DNA of 64,000 bases, taken from NCBI RefSeq assembly GCF_003732425.1, contig NZ_MOBX01000013.1, positions 682,001 to 746,000 of the forward strand. Reading direction: 5' to 3'. Positions 36,764 through 45,906 of this stretch are shown here, piece by piece (position 1 is the stretch's first letter; the number at the start of each line of letters is the position of its first letter). A program made the translations under genes and the position numbers. Under the pieces are notes generated by a model. The model did not search any database, was not told the origin of the DNA, and worked only from the letters and a program-made list of their open reading frames with translations. Source of the DNA: Pseudomonas fluorescens. GTDB lineage: Bacteria > Pseudomonadota > Gammaproteobacteria > Pseudomonadales > Pseudomonadaceae.

Positions 36764-38701
36764 ATGATTCGACCTTTCTACACCTCGGCTCCAACGTTCC
36801 TGTTCGGCTGCCTGTTCAGCCCTGTGCTGCTGGCCGACAACGCGCCACTACAACTCAATCAGCAAATCGTTTCCGCGCCGTCGGTGGAGTCCACCACCGT
36901 CGCCGACCTGGCCAGATTCGGCAGCAAGGTCGAAATCGTCACCCGCGAGCAAATAGAACGCGCCGGCCCCAGCGCCGATGTCAGTCGGGTCATGCAGATG
37001 TTCATTCCTGGCCTGTATGTGGCGCCGAAAAACGGCCCGTTCGACTACGGCACCTATTCGCTGTTGGGCGGGCGCAACGACGACACGCTGATCCTGCTCG
37101 ACGGCGTGCGCCTGAACAACCGCCTGTACGGCGGCCTCTATCTGGACACCCTGCCGGCCAACGCCATCGAACGCATCGAAGTGCTCAAGGGTGGCCAGAG
37201 CCTGTTGTTCGGCACCCAGGCCGTGTCCGGCGTGATCAACATCGTCACCCGCAGCCCGCAGTCGCGCAAAGCCGCCGGCGAGGTGAATCTGGGCGTCGAC
37301 AGCTTTGGCGGCACCACCGAAGACGCCCGCGTCGAAAACATCTTCACCAACGGCTTCGGAGATCTCGGCTTGCTGGCGTACGTCAGCCATAACGTCTCCG
37401 ACGGCTACCAGCCGTATCGCAACCGCGACATGAAAAACGATTCAGGGAAGAACCGAGCCTACGAAGTCACCACGTTCGGCGGCAAGGCGATTCAGTCGTT
37501 CGACGATGATTCGCGACTGGAGCTGTTTTACCAATACGCCGACGCCAACCTCGATTTCGCCCGCCCGGTCGACAACCACAAGACCACCAACGACCGTGTG
37601 CAGCAGATCGCCACGGCGACCTTCGAGCAGACCGTCAACGAGCGGCTGAGCTACTTCGTCAAAGGCCATATCAACGACTGGGACACCCGCTACACCCGCG
37701 TCAACAACGTCAATGGCGGCGGCACCAAGGTCATTAATCTCAATGACTATTGGGGCTTCACCGACTGGGGGGTGCAGGCCGAAGGCAAGGCTGAATTGCC
37801 CGGCGGCCATGTGCTGGTGTTCGGCACCGACAATCAATGGTTCAAGGGTCAGGACGATGTGCTGATCATCGACAACGACAAGGCCGAAGCCCACGCGTTC
37901 TACACGCAACTGCGCCCGCAGATCGACGCCCTGCCCGACTGGCACCCGAGCATCGGTGTGCGTCACGAAGCCATGAGCGGTGGCGACGGCGCCACAGTCG
38001 GTATGCTCACTTCGCTGTATGACCTCAATGACAATTGGGCGGTGCGCGGCCAATACGGCAGCGCCTACAAACTGCCTAACGCCGAGCAATTGTTCGTCAA
38101 TGAACCGGGCGACGAGATCGGCAATCGCAATCTGAAACCGGAAAAAAGCCGCAACGCGGAATTGGGTGTCGACTACAAAGGCTTTTTGCTCGACCGCGAA
38201 TTCAGCGCCAGCGTGACCCTGTTCAAACGCAAGATCGATGACCTGATCACCCTCGATGACATTCAATGGGTCAACGGTGAAGGCCAAGTGCGCATGCGCG
38301 GTGTCGAGGCCGACGCCAAACTCGCGCTCAACGATCAGTGGAGCCTGCAAGCGGACATGACCCGCAACCTCACCGAATCGCGCAGCGGTGTGACCCTCAA
38401 CGATATCCCGAGCTTCTTCGCCCGCTCGCGGCTTGGCTATGAATCGGAAAACCGCCTGTGGGGCGCCGGCGGTGCGATCCGTTATATCCGCGATATCAAG
38501 AGTTCGAAGCAGGTCGAGTACGGCAATTATTCCGTGGTCGACGCCGACGCATATCGCTACCTCGACAACGCCCGCCAGCACCGCGTGAGTCTGCTGGTGG
38601 AAAACCTCTTCGACCGTGATTACGTCACCAGCCGTTCGAACAACGTCGACAACCTCGGCCGGCCGTTCACTTGCGAAATGCGCTACACGTACCGCTTCTG
38701 A
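36764..38701 (+). CDS. btuB: TonB-dependent cobalamin receptor
   Basis: A 645-residue outer-membrane receptor: signal peptide FLFGCLFSPVLLA, plug domain (VEIVTREQIERAG, GRNDDTLILLDGVRLNN, IERIEVLKGGQSLLFGTQAVSGVINIVTR) and a 22-strand barrel ending in RYTYRF with the terminal Phe. The ATG at 36764 (GAGAAG upstream) is chosen over a longer frame that would run back into the riboswitch leader. The riboswitch and the BtuF-like gene downstream support cobalamin or a close corrinoid as ligand. Its stop overlaps the next start (TGATG). Confidence 0.92.
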   Translation: MIRPFYTSAPTFLFGCLFSPVLLADNAPLQLNQQIVSAPSVESTTVADLARFGSKVEIVTREQIERAGPSADVSRVMQMFIPGLYVAPKNGPFDYGTYSLLGGRNDDTLILLDGVRLNNRLYGGLYLDTLPANAIERIEVLKGGQSLLFGTQAVSGVINIVTRSPQSRKAAGEVNLGVDSFGGTTEDARVENIFTNGFGDLGLLAYVSHNVSDGYQPYRNRDMKNDSGKNRAYEVTTFGGKAIQSFDDDSRLELFYQYADANLDFARPVDNHKTTNDRVQQIATATFEQTVNERLSYFVKGHINDWDTRYTRVNNVNGGGTKVINLNDYWGFTDWGVQAEGKAELPGGHVLVFGTDNQWFKGQDDVLIIDNDKAEAHAFYTQLRPQIDALPDWHPSIGVRHEAMSGGDGATVGMLTSLYDLNDNWAVRGQYGSAYKLPNAEQLFVNEPGDEIGNRNLKPEKSRNAELGVDYKGFLLDREFSASVTLFKRKIDDLITLDDIQWVNGEGQVRMRGVEADAKLALNDQWSLQADMTRNLTESRSGVTLNDIPSFFARSRLGYESENRLWGAGGAIRYIRDIKSSKQVEYGNYSVVDADAYRYLDNARQHRVSLLVENLFDRDYVTSRSNNVDNLGRPFTCEMRYTYRF

Positions 38702-39060
38702 TGAATGAGATCACAACCGTCGACGGCGTCGACACGCACCCGGACTGGTCGCAGGTGCCCGAGCATGCGCGCCATGTGTTGCTCTGCACCGGCCCGCGCT
38801 GCACCCAGCGCGGCGCCTTGCAGTTATGGAAAACCTTGCGTCGGCATTTACTGGCACACGATCACATCGAGACGCCGGGCGGGGTCTTGCTGACCCGCAC
38901 GCACTGCCAGTTCCCGTGCAATCTGGGGCCGATTGTGACGGTGTACCCGGAACGTTGCTGGTATGGCGTGCGCAGCAAGGAAGATGTGCAGCGCTTGGTC
39001 GAGGGGCATCTGGTCGGCGGTAAGGTGGTCGCCGATTTGCTGATCAAGGAGCGAACATGA
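38701..39060 (+). CDS. thioredoxin-like [2Fe-2S] ferredoxin
   Basis: A 119-residue protein with LLCTGPRCTQRGALQLWKTL near the N-terminus and THCQFPCNLGPIVTVYPERCWYG later. The C-x5-C and C-x3-C pairs are those of the thioredoxin-like [2Fe-2S] family, often encoded with cobalamin synthesis or uptake genes. It overlaps btuB upstream and the BtuF-like gene downstream by single codons, so translation is coupled. A role in reducing corrinoid cobalt is plausible but inferred. Confidence 0.85.
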   Translation: MNEITTVDGVDTHPDWSQVPEHARHVLLCTGPRCTQRGALQLWKTLRRHLLAHDHIETPGGVLLTRTHCQFPCNLGPIVTVYPERCWYGVRSKEDVQRLVEGHLVGGKVVADLLIKERT

Positions 39061-39977
39061 GCAGAGGATGGATGCTGTTGAGTGCCCTGCTCGGCGCGAC
39101 TCCGACGCTCGCCGACAGTTACCGCAATTGCGGCGAGGAATGGACCGCAGCTCAGCCTTCGCGCATCGTCGCGCTCAATCAGCACGCGGCCGATATCATC
39201 CTGGCGCTGGGCGCCGGGCCAGCGTTGGTCGGCGTGGCCTATCTGGATGACACCGCTGCCGCTCAGCAGCCATCCGAGTATTTCGGTGTGCCGGTGATCG
39301 CGCGCCAGTACCCGGCCAGCGAAGTGCTTTACGCACAGCAACCGGATCTGGTGATCGGTGGTTTTGCCACAGCGTTCGGCGACGGAGTGACCTCTCGTTC
39401 GGGGCTGGCGCGCAATGGCGTCGCTTCCTATCTGCTGGAATCAGCCTGCAACGGGCACTCGCTGGATTACTTCGCGCAGGTGCGCAATGACTTGCTGACG
39501 CTTGGCAAACTGCTGCACAAACAGGCAAAGGCGCGGCAATTGAGTGAGGCCATGGACGCCGATCTCGCCAGCACCCGAGCGTTGGCCGGTTCGGGTAAGC
39601 CGCTGTCAGTGTTCTATCTCGACAGCGAAGTAAAAGGCCTCGACAGCGAAGGTCAACGCGGGTTTGTCACCCAGCTGTTGGCCGCTGCCGGTGCGCGCAA
39701 TGTGTTTGCCGATATCAACCTTTATCGGGTCACCGTCAACAGCGAAATCCTGCTGGCCAGCAACCCCGACGTGATCCTGCTGGCCGACGCCGACTGGTCA
39801 CCTGCCAGTCGCAAACGCTATCTGCTGAGCCACGACCCGGTACTGTCGCAACTGCGCGCGGTGCGTGAAAACCGAATGATCGACATCCCCTTCACGCACC
39901 TGCTGCCGACCTTCAACAGCGGTCGGGTCGCTCTGGAACTGGCCCGCCAGCTCAATGCCCTGAACAAAAATAAATGA
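39057..39977 (+). CDS. BtuF-like cobalamin-binding periplasmic protein
   Basis: A 306-residue helical-backbone binding protein: signal peptide LLSALLGATPTLA, then RIVALNQHAADIILALGAGPALVGVAYLDD and QQPDLVIGGFATAFG, the pattern of BtuF/FecB proteins. It overlaps the [2Fe-2S] gene by four bases and so belongs to the riboswitch operon. Neither the permease BtuC nor the ATPase BtuD follows; they must be elsewhere in the genome. Confidence 0.85.
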   Translation: MSRGWMLLSALLGATPTLADSYRNCGEEWTAAQPSRIVALNQHAADIILALGAGPALVGVAYLDDTAAAQQPSEYFGVPVIARQYPASEVLYAQQPDLVIGGFATAFGDGVTSRSGLARNGVASYLLESACNGHSLDYFAQVRNDLLTLGKLLHKQAKARQLSEAMDADLASTRALAGSGKPLSVFYLDSEVKGLDSEGQRGFVTQLLAAAGARNVFADINLYRVTVNSEILLASNPDVILLADADWSPASRKRYLLSHDPVLSQLRAVRENRMIDIPFTHLLPTFNSGRVALELARQLNALNKNK

Positions 39978-40027
39978 ACCCGCCGCACCCCACGCCACCT
40001 AACGAACAGACTATCAGGAGGTAGCCA

Positions 40028-40222
40028 ATGCAAATCGAAACCGTGTGGATCGTACTGGCGGCAGTTCTTCTGCTTATCGAACTCTGGGCCATCAATCGGG
40101 TGCGCAAGAGCGAGGGCAAAGCGAGCAATAAAGGTGTGTGGATTGTGCTGATCGTGTTTGTGCCGTTGTTCGGGCTGATTGCCTGGGCGTTGGCGGGGCC
40201 CAAGCACGTGGTACAGCAGTGA
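40028..40222 (+). CDS. PLDc_N-type small membrane protein
   Basis: A 64-residue protein with two membrane helices, TVWIVLAAVLLLIELWAI and VWIVLIVFVPLFGLIAWALAGP; the second half is the phospholipase D-nuclease N-terminal (PLDc_N) pattern. AGGAGGT stands before the ATG. It follows the BtuF-like gene by 50 bp and is closed by a terminator at 40274. Function unknown. Confidence 0.8.
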   Translation: MQIETVWIVLAAVLLLIELWAINRVRKSEGKASNKGVWIVLIVFVPLFGLIAWALAGPKHVVQQ

Positions 40223-40273
40223 GCATCAACGACAAGTTTTGAATCTCGCCGCCTAAGTCGTTACAAGAGGATG

Positions 40274-40297
40274 AGCTCGGCTTCGGCCGGGCTTTTT
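40274..40297 (+). terminator. Rho-independent terminator
   Basis: Stem AGCTCGGC/GCCGGGCT closed by the stable loop TTCG, then TTTTT. It ends the transcript that includes the PLDc_N gene and perhaps the whole cobalamin operon. Confidence 0.88.
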
Positions 40298-40358
40298 CTG
40301 GTTGCTCAAATCACCCACCCTGCTGCACGATCAGCCGTCGACAACAGGGAATGTTGAA

Positions 40359-41441
40359 ATGGAACAGAAAGCACCTCAACGAATCGTGGTGATTGGTGCC
40401 GGCATCGTCGGCGCGTCCCTGGCGTATCACCTTTCACGCAAAGGCGCGCACGTCAGGTTGATCGAGGCCGGCGAGATTGCGAGCGGCGTGACCGGACGCT
40501 CCTTCGCCTGGATCAATACCACGTACGCCGGGGCTGATCCGATTGCGCCGTTGCGCGGTGCGGCCATCGAAGCGTACCACCGACTCGAAACCGAGCTGCC
40601 GGACTTGCAGATTCAATGGACCGGAGCGCTGTCGTACAGCGAATCTGCAGGACATCCTGCTGCTGCGACGCTGCTATCAGCTACCGAGGTGCTTGCCCGC
40701 GAACCCCACCTGAAGAATCCCCCACCCTGCGCGCTGTATCGCGCGGAAGAAGGCGCACTCGACGCCGTGCAGGCCACCCACGCCTTGATTGCCGGCGCCC
40801 AGGCGCTGGGCGCGCAATTGCTCACGCAAACCCGAGTGACCGGTTTCCAAACCTGCAACGCAGATGTCACCGGCGTTAATACTACAGCGGGCACGTTTGA
40901 TGCCGACCTTATTGTGCTTGCCGCGGGGACCGGCACCCGGCAGTTGACACAGATGCTCAACGCCTCCCTGCCCATCGACGCATCACCCGCCATTTTCATC
41001 CGTTACACGGCCCAACCGGGCCTCGTCAGAGGCATCATCTCCAGCCCCTCAATGGAAATTCGGCAAAGTGCCGACGGCGCATTGGTGGCCGCTGAAGATT
41101 ATCTGGGAGAAGCGTCGGGCAACTCGCCGACAGACATCGCCTGGCACACCGCCGAAGCCATACGACACGAGCTTCACGGCGTTGCTTCCATAGAGCCGCA
41201 AACCGTCGCCGTCGGATTCCGGCCCATGCCTGTTGACGGTATTCCCATCGTGGGCTTCCTGCCCGGCATTGGCGGGGTTTATGTTTGCGCGATGCATCCC
41301 GGCGTAACGCTCGCGGCAATCGTCGGGCGCCTCGCCAGTGAAGAGCTGCTGGATCGCCAGTCATCGGCGGCCCTTGCACCGTGCCGCCCAGAGCGTTTTT
41401 TTCTGAACTCCGGCACAGACAACGCGGCTCTTACCCGCTGA
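40359..41441 (+). CDS. FAD-dependent DAO-family oxidoreductase
   Basis: A 360-residue flavoprotein with the FAD-binding start RIVVIGAGIVGASLAYHLSRKGAHVRLIEAG, then GRSFAWINTTY and the late motif GFRPMPVDGIPIVGFLPGIGGVYVCAMHPGVTLA. The pattern is that of D-amino-acid/glycine oxidase relatives, acting on a secondary or primary amine. GGGA precedes the ATG at 40359. The PchB-like gene follows after 45 bp, perhaps on the same transcript. Confidence 0.85.
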   Translation: MEQKAPQRIVVIGAGIVGASLAYHLSRKGAHVRLIEAGEIASGVTGRSFAWINTTYAGADPIAPLRGAAIEAYHRLETELPDLQIQWTGALSYSESAGHPAAATLLSATEVLAREPHLKNPPPCALYRAEEGALDAVQATHALIAGAQALGAQLLTQTRVTGFQTCNADVTGVNTTAGTFDADLIVLAAGTGTRQLTQMLNASLPIDASPAIFIRYTAQPGLVRGIISSPSMEIRQSADGALVAAEDYLGEASGNSPTDIAWHTAEAIRHELHGVASIEPQTVAVGFRPMPVDGIPIVGFLPGIGGVYVCAMHPGVTLAAIVGRLASEELLDRQSSAALAPCRPERFFLNSGTDNAALTR

Positions 41442-41486
41442 AAACCGGTCGCACTATCAACAACCACTCGAGAGGCACAGACGCAC

Positions 41487-41807
41487 ATGGACGTCATCAA
41501 CACGTTACAACCCGCCGACTGTGCGGACATGCAAGATATTCGAAGTGAAATCGACCGACTCGATCAAGCGGTGATCAAACTGCTGGGCAAGCGCTTTCAG
41601 TACGTACTCGCGGCCTCGAAGTTCAAGACCTCGGCGACCTCAGTGCGGGCACCGGAGCGTTTTCAGGCGATGTTGGCAACCCGTCGCGACTGGGCCGAAA
41701 ACGAAGGTTTGAATGCAGACGCCATTGAGAAAATGTACAGCGACCTGGTCAATCACTTCATTGCTGAAGAGATGAAGCACTGGGCAGCGGCGCAGACGGA
41801 CAGCTGA
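41487..41807 (+). CDS. chorismate mutase/isochorismate-pyruvate lyase (PchB-like)
   Basis: A 106-residue all-helical AroQ-fold protein: CADMQDIRSEIDRLDQAVIKLLGKRFQYVLAASKFKTS, with the active-site pattern Arg-x11-Arg-x10-Lys, then PERFQAMLATRRDWAENEGLNADAIEKMYSDLVNHFIAEEMKHW. The segments PERFxAML and EEMKHW match PchB of pyochelin synthesis rather than metabolic chorismate mutases. No isochorismate synthase gene (PchA) or siderophore genes are near, so the product salicylate is uncertain. Confidence 0.83.
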   Translation: MDVINTLQPADCADMQDIRSEIDRLDQAVIKLLGKRFQYVLAASKFKTSATSVRAPERFQAMLATRRDWAENEGLNADAIEKMYSDLVNHFIAEEMKHWAAAQTDS

Positions 41808-41863
41808 CTGCTTTGGCGCAATCTTCCGTTTGCGCCGTAGGCTGATAATCAAGGAGAGCAGCA

Positions 41864-41944
41864 TTGACGCCCCCCAAGAACACCGCGTTCGCCTATCAGG
41901 AGGTCTACCACTACCTCGTCGGCCTGATCGAGGCGGCCAATTAA
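41864..41944 (+). pseudogene. N-terminal stub of a MocR/GntR-type regulator
   Basis: AAGGAGAG and a TTG start open a 26-codon frame, TPPKNTAFAYQEVYHYLVGLIEAAN, then a stop. The FAYQEVYxYLxGLIE pattern is the start of GntR/MocR aminotransferase-like regulators, which are normally over 450 residues. The rest is gone. Nothing else is supported in the gap 41808-42217 apart from a short reverse frame (41849-42040) with mixed evidence. Confidence 0.5.
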
Positions 41945-42217
41945 ACGATAAATGTCGTCGAGATCAACGCGAAAATCTTCCATATATTGCCCAATTGCAA
42001 AGGATTCGAGCGCTCGATTATTCGCCTGACGTAAAAACATTCAATGCACAGATTTGCCTGAAAAAACGACCCAGCCGTACCTTGCTTCGTTGAAACACCC
42101 ACAGAATTCGGGATGCATAATTTCGCCGTTTAACGCAGGATTGGAAGCCCGTGCAGCGCTCAAGGCGTATGTTCAACCACCCCGCCGGATCCCCCACACT
42201 ATCAAGGAGCGCTATTC

Positions 42218-42700
42218 ATGGAAGAAGTCATGACCTACCGAACCGCCACCGCCGAAGATGCTCTGGCGATGTGCGAGCTGGGCCAATTGCTCAACTCGGT
42301 CCACCACGCCGCCCGCCCCGATATCTATGCCGCCGCCACCCAAGATTTTGCCCGCGACTTGCCGCACTGGGCCGGGGTATTCGAGAAGCCCGGCCAGATC
42401 GTCTTCATCGCCAACGCCGGTGAGCGGCCCGTTGCGTTCATTACGGCCACCCTGTCCGCCAGTTCCGGCCCATTGATGCAACCGCAGAACGTGATACGCA
42501 TCGGCTCGGTGTGTGTCGCCGAGCCGTTCTGGGGCAAAGGTATTGGTCGCGCGCTGATTCAACGCGTCAAGGACTGGGCCATTGAGCACGATGCGCAGGA
42601 TTTGCGTTTAACGGTATGGCCGTTCAATGAGCGCGCGGTGCGTATGTATGCCGAGTTCGGCTTCGAGACCCGCGCCCTGGAGATGGGCGTGCGTTTGTGA
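42218..42700 (+). CDS. GNAT-family N-acetyltransferase
   Basis: A 160-residue acetyltransferase: TYRTATAEDALAMCELGQLLN at the start, acetyl-CoA site SVCVAEPFWGKGIGRALIQRVKDWA and the C-terminal LRLTVWPFNERAVRMYAEFGFETRA. AAGGAG is upstream of the ATG. Substrate unknown. A methyltransferase gene follows after 168 bp on the same strand. Confidence 0.88.
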   Translation: MEEVMTYRTATAEDALAMCELGQLLNSVHHAARPDIYAAATQDFARDLPHWAGVFEKPGQIVFIANAGERPVAFITATLSASSGPLMQPQNVIRIGSVCVAEPFWGKGIGRALIQRVKDWAIEHDAQDLRLTVWPFNERAVRMYAEFGFETRALEMGVRL

Positions 42701-42868
42701 GGAGCGGACAACTCAGAGCATGAATAACCGCTGCGAAATATCAGCACGAACCCTATCGGATGGTTCGATCCTGCCGACAACCTCATGGTGGGCTCCGAGA
42801 GGCTTTCACGACGCAAGTCCACCTCCACACAAGAGCCACTTTCCATTACGATTCAAGAGGCTGCACCC

Positions 42869-44410
42869 ATGAGCAACGCCTGGAACGAAGGTTATTTCAC
42901 GGATGAAGGCTACACCTACAGCTATAGCCGGGAAATCAATCCGGTTTTCCAGCGTTACTGCCTGTTGTTGCGCGGCGTTGCCGGTCTGGACAATCCCGAC
43001 GGTTATCACTGCGAACTCGGCTTCGGTCAGGGTGTGTCGATCAATATCCACGCCACGGCCAGCCCCGGTGGCTTCGTCGGTACGGACTTCCACCCCGGTC
43101 AGGCAGCCCATGCTATTGAACTCGCAACGCTGGGCAACAACGGTGCGCGGCTGTATGACGACAGCTTCGAACAACTGCTGGCGCGCACGGATCTGCCACA
43201 GTTCGACAGCATCAGCCTGCATGGCATCTGGACGTGGGTCAGCCGCGACAACCAGAAGCTGATTGTCGAGTTCGCCCGACGCCACCTCAAACCGGGTGGT
43301 CATCTGTACGTCAGCTACAACGCATTCCCGGGCTGGTCGCCTGCCGCGCCGTTGCGCCAGTTGTTCAGCCTGCACGACCGCTTCGCCAATCATTCGACGC
43401 GGCCGGATCAGCGCATCGACGCCGCGTTGCAGTTTTCCGAAGCGCTGCTGGCGGCCAACCCCAAGTACGCCATGGCCGCGCCAAGTCTGGGTGCCCGGCT
43501 ACAGACCATCAAAGGCCAGGACCGCCAATACGTCGCCCACGAATATTTCAATCGCGACTGGAACTGCATGTATTTCGCCGACATGGTCGATGCGCTGGCC
43601 CCGGCCAAGCTCGATTACGTGACGACGGCGGTGCCGCTGGATTCGGTCGATGCACTCAATCTGAGTGGCGAAGCCCTGGCCTTTCTCGACGGTGTCGAGC
43701 ACCCGGTGATGCGTGAGCAGGCACGTGACTACTTCGTCAATCAGTCTTTCCGTCGTGATCTGTACGTGCGTGGTGCCAACCGGCTATGCGCAGCCGAGCG
43801 CCGGTCGCGCATGCTCAATACGCGATTTGTCCTGATGCAACCGGCAGAAACCGTAGCGTCCAGCGTCACCGGCCCCGCTGGCGAAGCGTCACTGCAAGCG
43901 GAAATCTACGGCCCGGTCCTCGATGCACTCGCGGGCCAGACGTATGAAGCCCAAACGATGCAGCAGTTGCTCGATGCGGTGTCGCCAATCGCCTATGACG
44001 ATCTGGAACAGGCCATCGCCATTCTGGTCGGCATGGGCGCGGTAGCCCCTTGCCAGAGCGAAGCCGCCGAGGCGCTGGTGTACGAACGCTGCGCCGCGTT
44101 TAACCTGCAACTGTGCAAGCGCGCGCTGTTCAACGCGGACATTCAGGTGTTGAGCAGCCCGGTCACCGGTGGTGGCGTCATGGTCAGCCGCTTCCAGCAA
44201 CTGTTTCTCATTGCAATCCGCCAAGGTAAACAACACCCGGCAGAGTGGGCGCAACTGGCGTGGAGCGTCATCGCCGAACAAAACGAAGTGTTGGTCAAGG
44301 ACGGCCAACCACTGACCACTGCCGAAGCCAACATCGCCGCGCTTACCGAACAGGCCCAGGCATTCGCCGAGCAATCGCTGATCGTGCTGAGCGCTTTAAA
44401 AATCGTCTGA
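42869..44410 (+). CDS. SAM methyltransferase with C-terminal regulatory domain
   Basis: A 513-residue protein. The SAM site is CELGFGQGVSINIHA near residue 46, with GTDFHPGQAAHA and SLHGIWTWVSRDNQKLIVEFARRHLKPGGHLYVSYNAFPGW marking a class-I methyltransferase (about 1-190). The rest contains the methyltransferase regulatory domain seen in the PF10119-type family, with LDALAGQTYEAQTMQQLLDAV. The ATG at 42869 (AGAGG upstream) is chosen. Such proteins act on protein lysines or on surface sugars in other bacteria; the target here is open. Confidence 0.82.
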   Translation: MSNAWNEGYFTDEGYTYSYSREINPVFQRYCLLLRGVAGLDNPDGYHCELGFGQGVSINIHATASPGGFVGTDFHPGQAAHAIELATLGNNGARLYDDSFEQLLARTDLPQFDSISLHGIWTWVSRDNQKLIVEFARRHLKPGGHLYVSYNAFPGWSPAAPLRQLFSLHDRFANHSTRPDQRIDAALQFSEALLAANPKYAMAAPSLGARLQTIKGQDRQYVAHEYFNRDWNCMYFADMVDALAPAKLDYVTTAVPLDSVDALNLSGEALAFLDGVEHPVMREQARDYFVNQSFRRDLYVRGANRLCAAERRSRMLNTRFVLMQPAETVASSVTGPAGEASLQAEIYGPVLDALAGQTYEAQTMQQLLDAVSPIAYDDLEQAIAILVGMGAVAPCQSEAAEALVYERCAAFNLQLCKRALFNADIQVLSSPVTGGGVMVSRFQQLFLIAIRQGKQHPAEWAQLAWSVIAEQNEVLVKDGQPLTTAEANIAALTEQAQAFAEQSLIVLSALKIV

Positions 44411-44449
44411 TCGGGGTGGGGGGGTGCGCAGTGGTGCGGGAAGAAAATC

Positions 44450-44938
44450 TTAATCAAACGCCCCGTTGAGCACCTCATAAATCAGGCCGGTGGCCAGCGC
44501 GACCAGTATCAGGTCCGTGCCCACCTGCTGCCATTCGTACCCATCGTAATGCGGCAGATGACCGACCAGGCGTCCATCGAGCTTTTTCGCGATACCGGGC
44601 GGCAATGGTTTGCCGCGCGCAAGGTTCTTTTGAATGCCCGGTGGCAGCGCAGGCCCTGGGCTCCAGTAGTCGCGATAGCCGCCGACAATCCCGAGCACAT
44701 TGCCGCGATCGATACTGGGGGCATGACCCCAGTCACCGCCGGCGTTGTTGCCCTTGTTGCCATTACCTTTCTGGTTCCCGTGGCCCTGCACGTTCTGCGA
44801 ATTGCCCTTGCCATTGCCCTGCCCCTGACCTTTTCCGTTACCGGGATCAGCCAATGCCATCGCCGAGCTGAACACCAGCGCGAGGGAAGTAATAGTTGCA
44901 ATCAACGTGCGTGACTTGGTCATGTGGCGCGCCTTCAT
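44450..44938 (-). CDS. CigR/RcnB-like exported protein
   Basis: A 162-residue protein: signal peptide LIATITSLALVFSSAMALA, a low-complexity Gly/Asn/Lys/Gln region (about 30-70), then the conserved domain PALPPGIQKNLARGKPLPPGIAKKLDGRLVGHLPHYDGYEWQQVGTDLILVALATGLIYEVL. The PPGIxKxLxxGKPLPPGIxK pattern marks the CigR/RcnB type. The hydrophobic end may anchor it. GGAG is upstream of the ATG at 44938. It is divergent from the VOC gene. Confidence 0.82.
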   Translation of the reverse strand: MKARHMTKSRTLIATITSLALVFSSAMALADPGNGKGQGQGNGKGNSQNVQGHGNQKGNGNKGNNAGGDWGHAPSIDRGNVLGIVGGYRDYWSPGPALPPGIQKNLARGKPLPPGIAKKLDGRLVGHLPHYDGYEWQQVGTDLILVALATGLIYEVLNGAFD

Positions 44939-45049
44939 GGTGGGTTGCTCCTGTGTCATCTTGACGTTACACATCAGCTTAGTTTATTCGGACTGGCCGC
45001 TCGTCGATTACAACCCAGTCCATCGACACTGCCTGACAGGAGCTATTTC

Positions 45050-45505
45050 ATGGATTTGAAATTCAGCCACATCGACGTACTGGTCAACGACCTCGAAGAA
45101 GCCTGTGCCTATTACGCGCAGATCCTCAAGGCGCGGATCTCCACAACGCAGATCTGGAATCGTGGTGGCCTGCACGTGCGCTATGCCGTCGCGCTGATCG
45201 GTCAGGAACGCTTCATGCTGGTTCAGCCGCTGGCGGGGAATCTCAAGGATCTGTTGGATACGGTGGGCGAAGGCATGATTTACCGCCATTGCTACACGAC
45301 TCCTGATATCGAGTTGGCCTACGACGAACTGCTCGCCAGCGGGGTGCAGCCAGAAGATGAAAACGGTCAGCCGCTGACCCGCGAGAACCTGCAATCGCCC
45401 TCCGGAGCCCGCATCATCTGGCTGCCCAAGCGCTTCGGGCATTTCTCGATCGAGATTCTTGAAGAGCAGGCGCTTGGGGCGTTTATCGAGGCGGCGTTTG
45501 CCTGA
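45050..45505 (+). CDS. VOC-family (glyoxalase-fold) protein
   Basis: A 151-residue protein of two beta-alpha-beta-beta-beta units: FSHIDVLVNDLEEACAYYAQILKARIS and then RHCYTTPDIELAYDELLASGVQPEDENGQPLTRENLQSPSGARIIWLPKRFGHFSIEILEE. The metal ligands His (FSHID) and Glu (FSIEIL) are in the expected places. AGGAG precedes the ATG. Possible roles are dioxygenase, lyase or resistance protein; none can be chosen. Confidence 0.85.
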   Translation: MDLKFSHIDVLVNDLEEACAYYAQILKARISTTQIWNRGGLHVRYAVALIGQERFMLVQPLAGNLKDLLDTVGEGMIYRHCYTTPDIELAYDELLASGVQPEDENGQPLTRENLQSPSGARIIWLPKRFGHFSIEILEEQALGAFIEAAFA

Positions 45506-45626
45506 GGGTTGTGCGATATCCTTGTGCGCGACTTTATCGCGATGTGAGGAATGGGCATTGCCTTGGCCCGACGCTTACGTCAGGATTCGTCCCTTTTTGA
45601 GCGCAAGAGCAGGCCGGATAGAAAAC

Positions 45627-45785
45627 ATGAATCGTCAAAAGAAACTGCAGCAGCTGTTCAAGGAAAAGGCCAAAAAGGCCAGCGCCAAACTGGCACCGAA
45701 AAAGCCCAAGTACATCAGCAAGGCCGAGCGGGCGAAACTGGAGGCTGAGGCAGCGGTGGAACCAACCGATACCAGCGAGAGCTGA
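45627..45785 (+). CDS. DUF2986 small basic protein
   Basis: A 52-residue lysine-rich protein, MNRQKKLQQLFKEKAKKASAK, with PKYISKAERAKLEAE, the hallmark of DUF2986. It is largely helical with an acidic tail. The start at 45627 lacks a strong ribosome site. It follows the VOC gene by 121 bp on the same strand. Function unknown; nucleic-acid binding is possible from the charge. Confidence 0.78.
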   Translation: MNRQKKLQQLFKEKAKKASAKLAPKKPKYISKAERAKLEAEAAVEPTDTSES

Positions 45786-45906
45786 TTCCTGCTCTACGAG
45801 AGCGGAGATGTTCAGCAGCGCCCGCTCGATACGGAGGTCTTTCTCCGCCACCCTCGCCTCGCTCCGTCGGCTACATCTTTTCGGTGCGGGCGAAGCAGGG
45901 AATACG

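Noticed and set aside
37442..38581. 379-codon open frame antisense to btuB
   Set aside because: Val/Gly/Asp-rich shadow of the receptor barrel.
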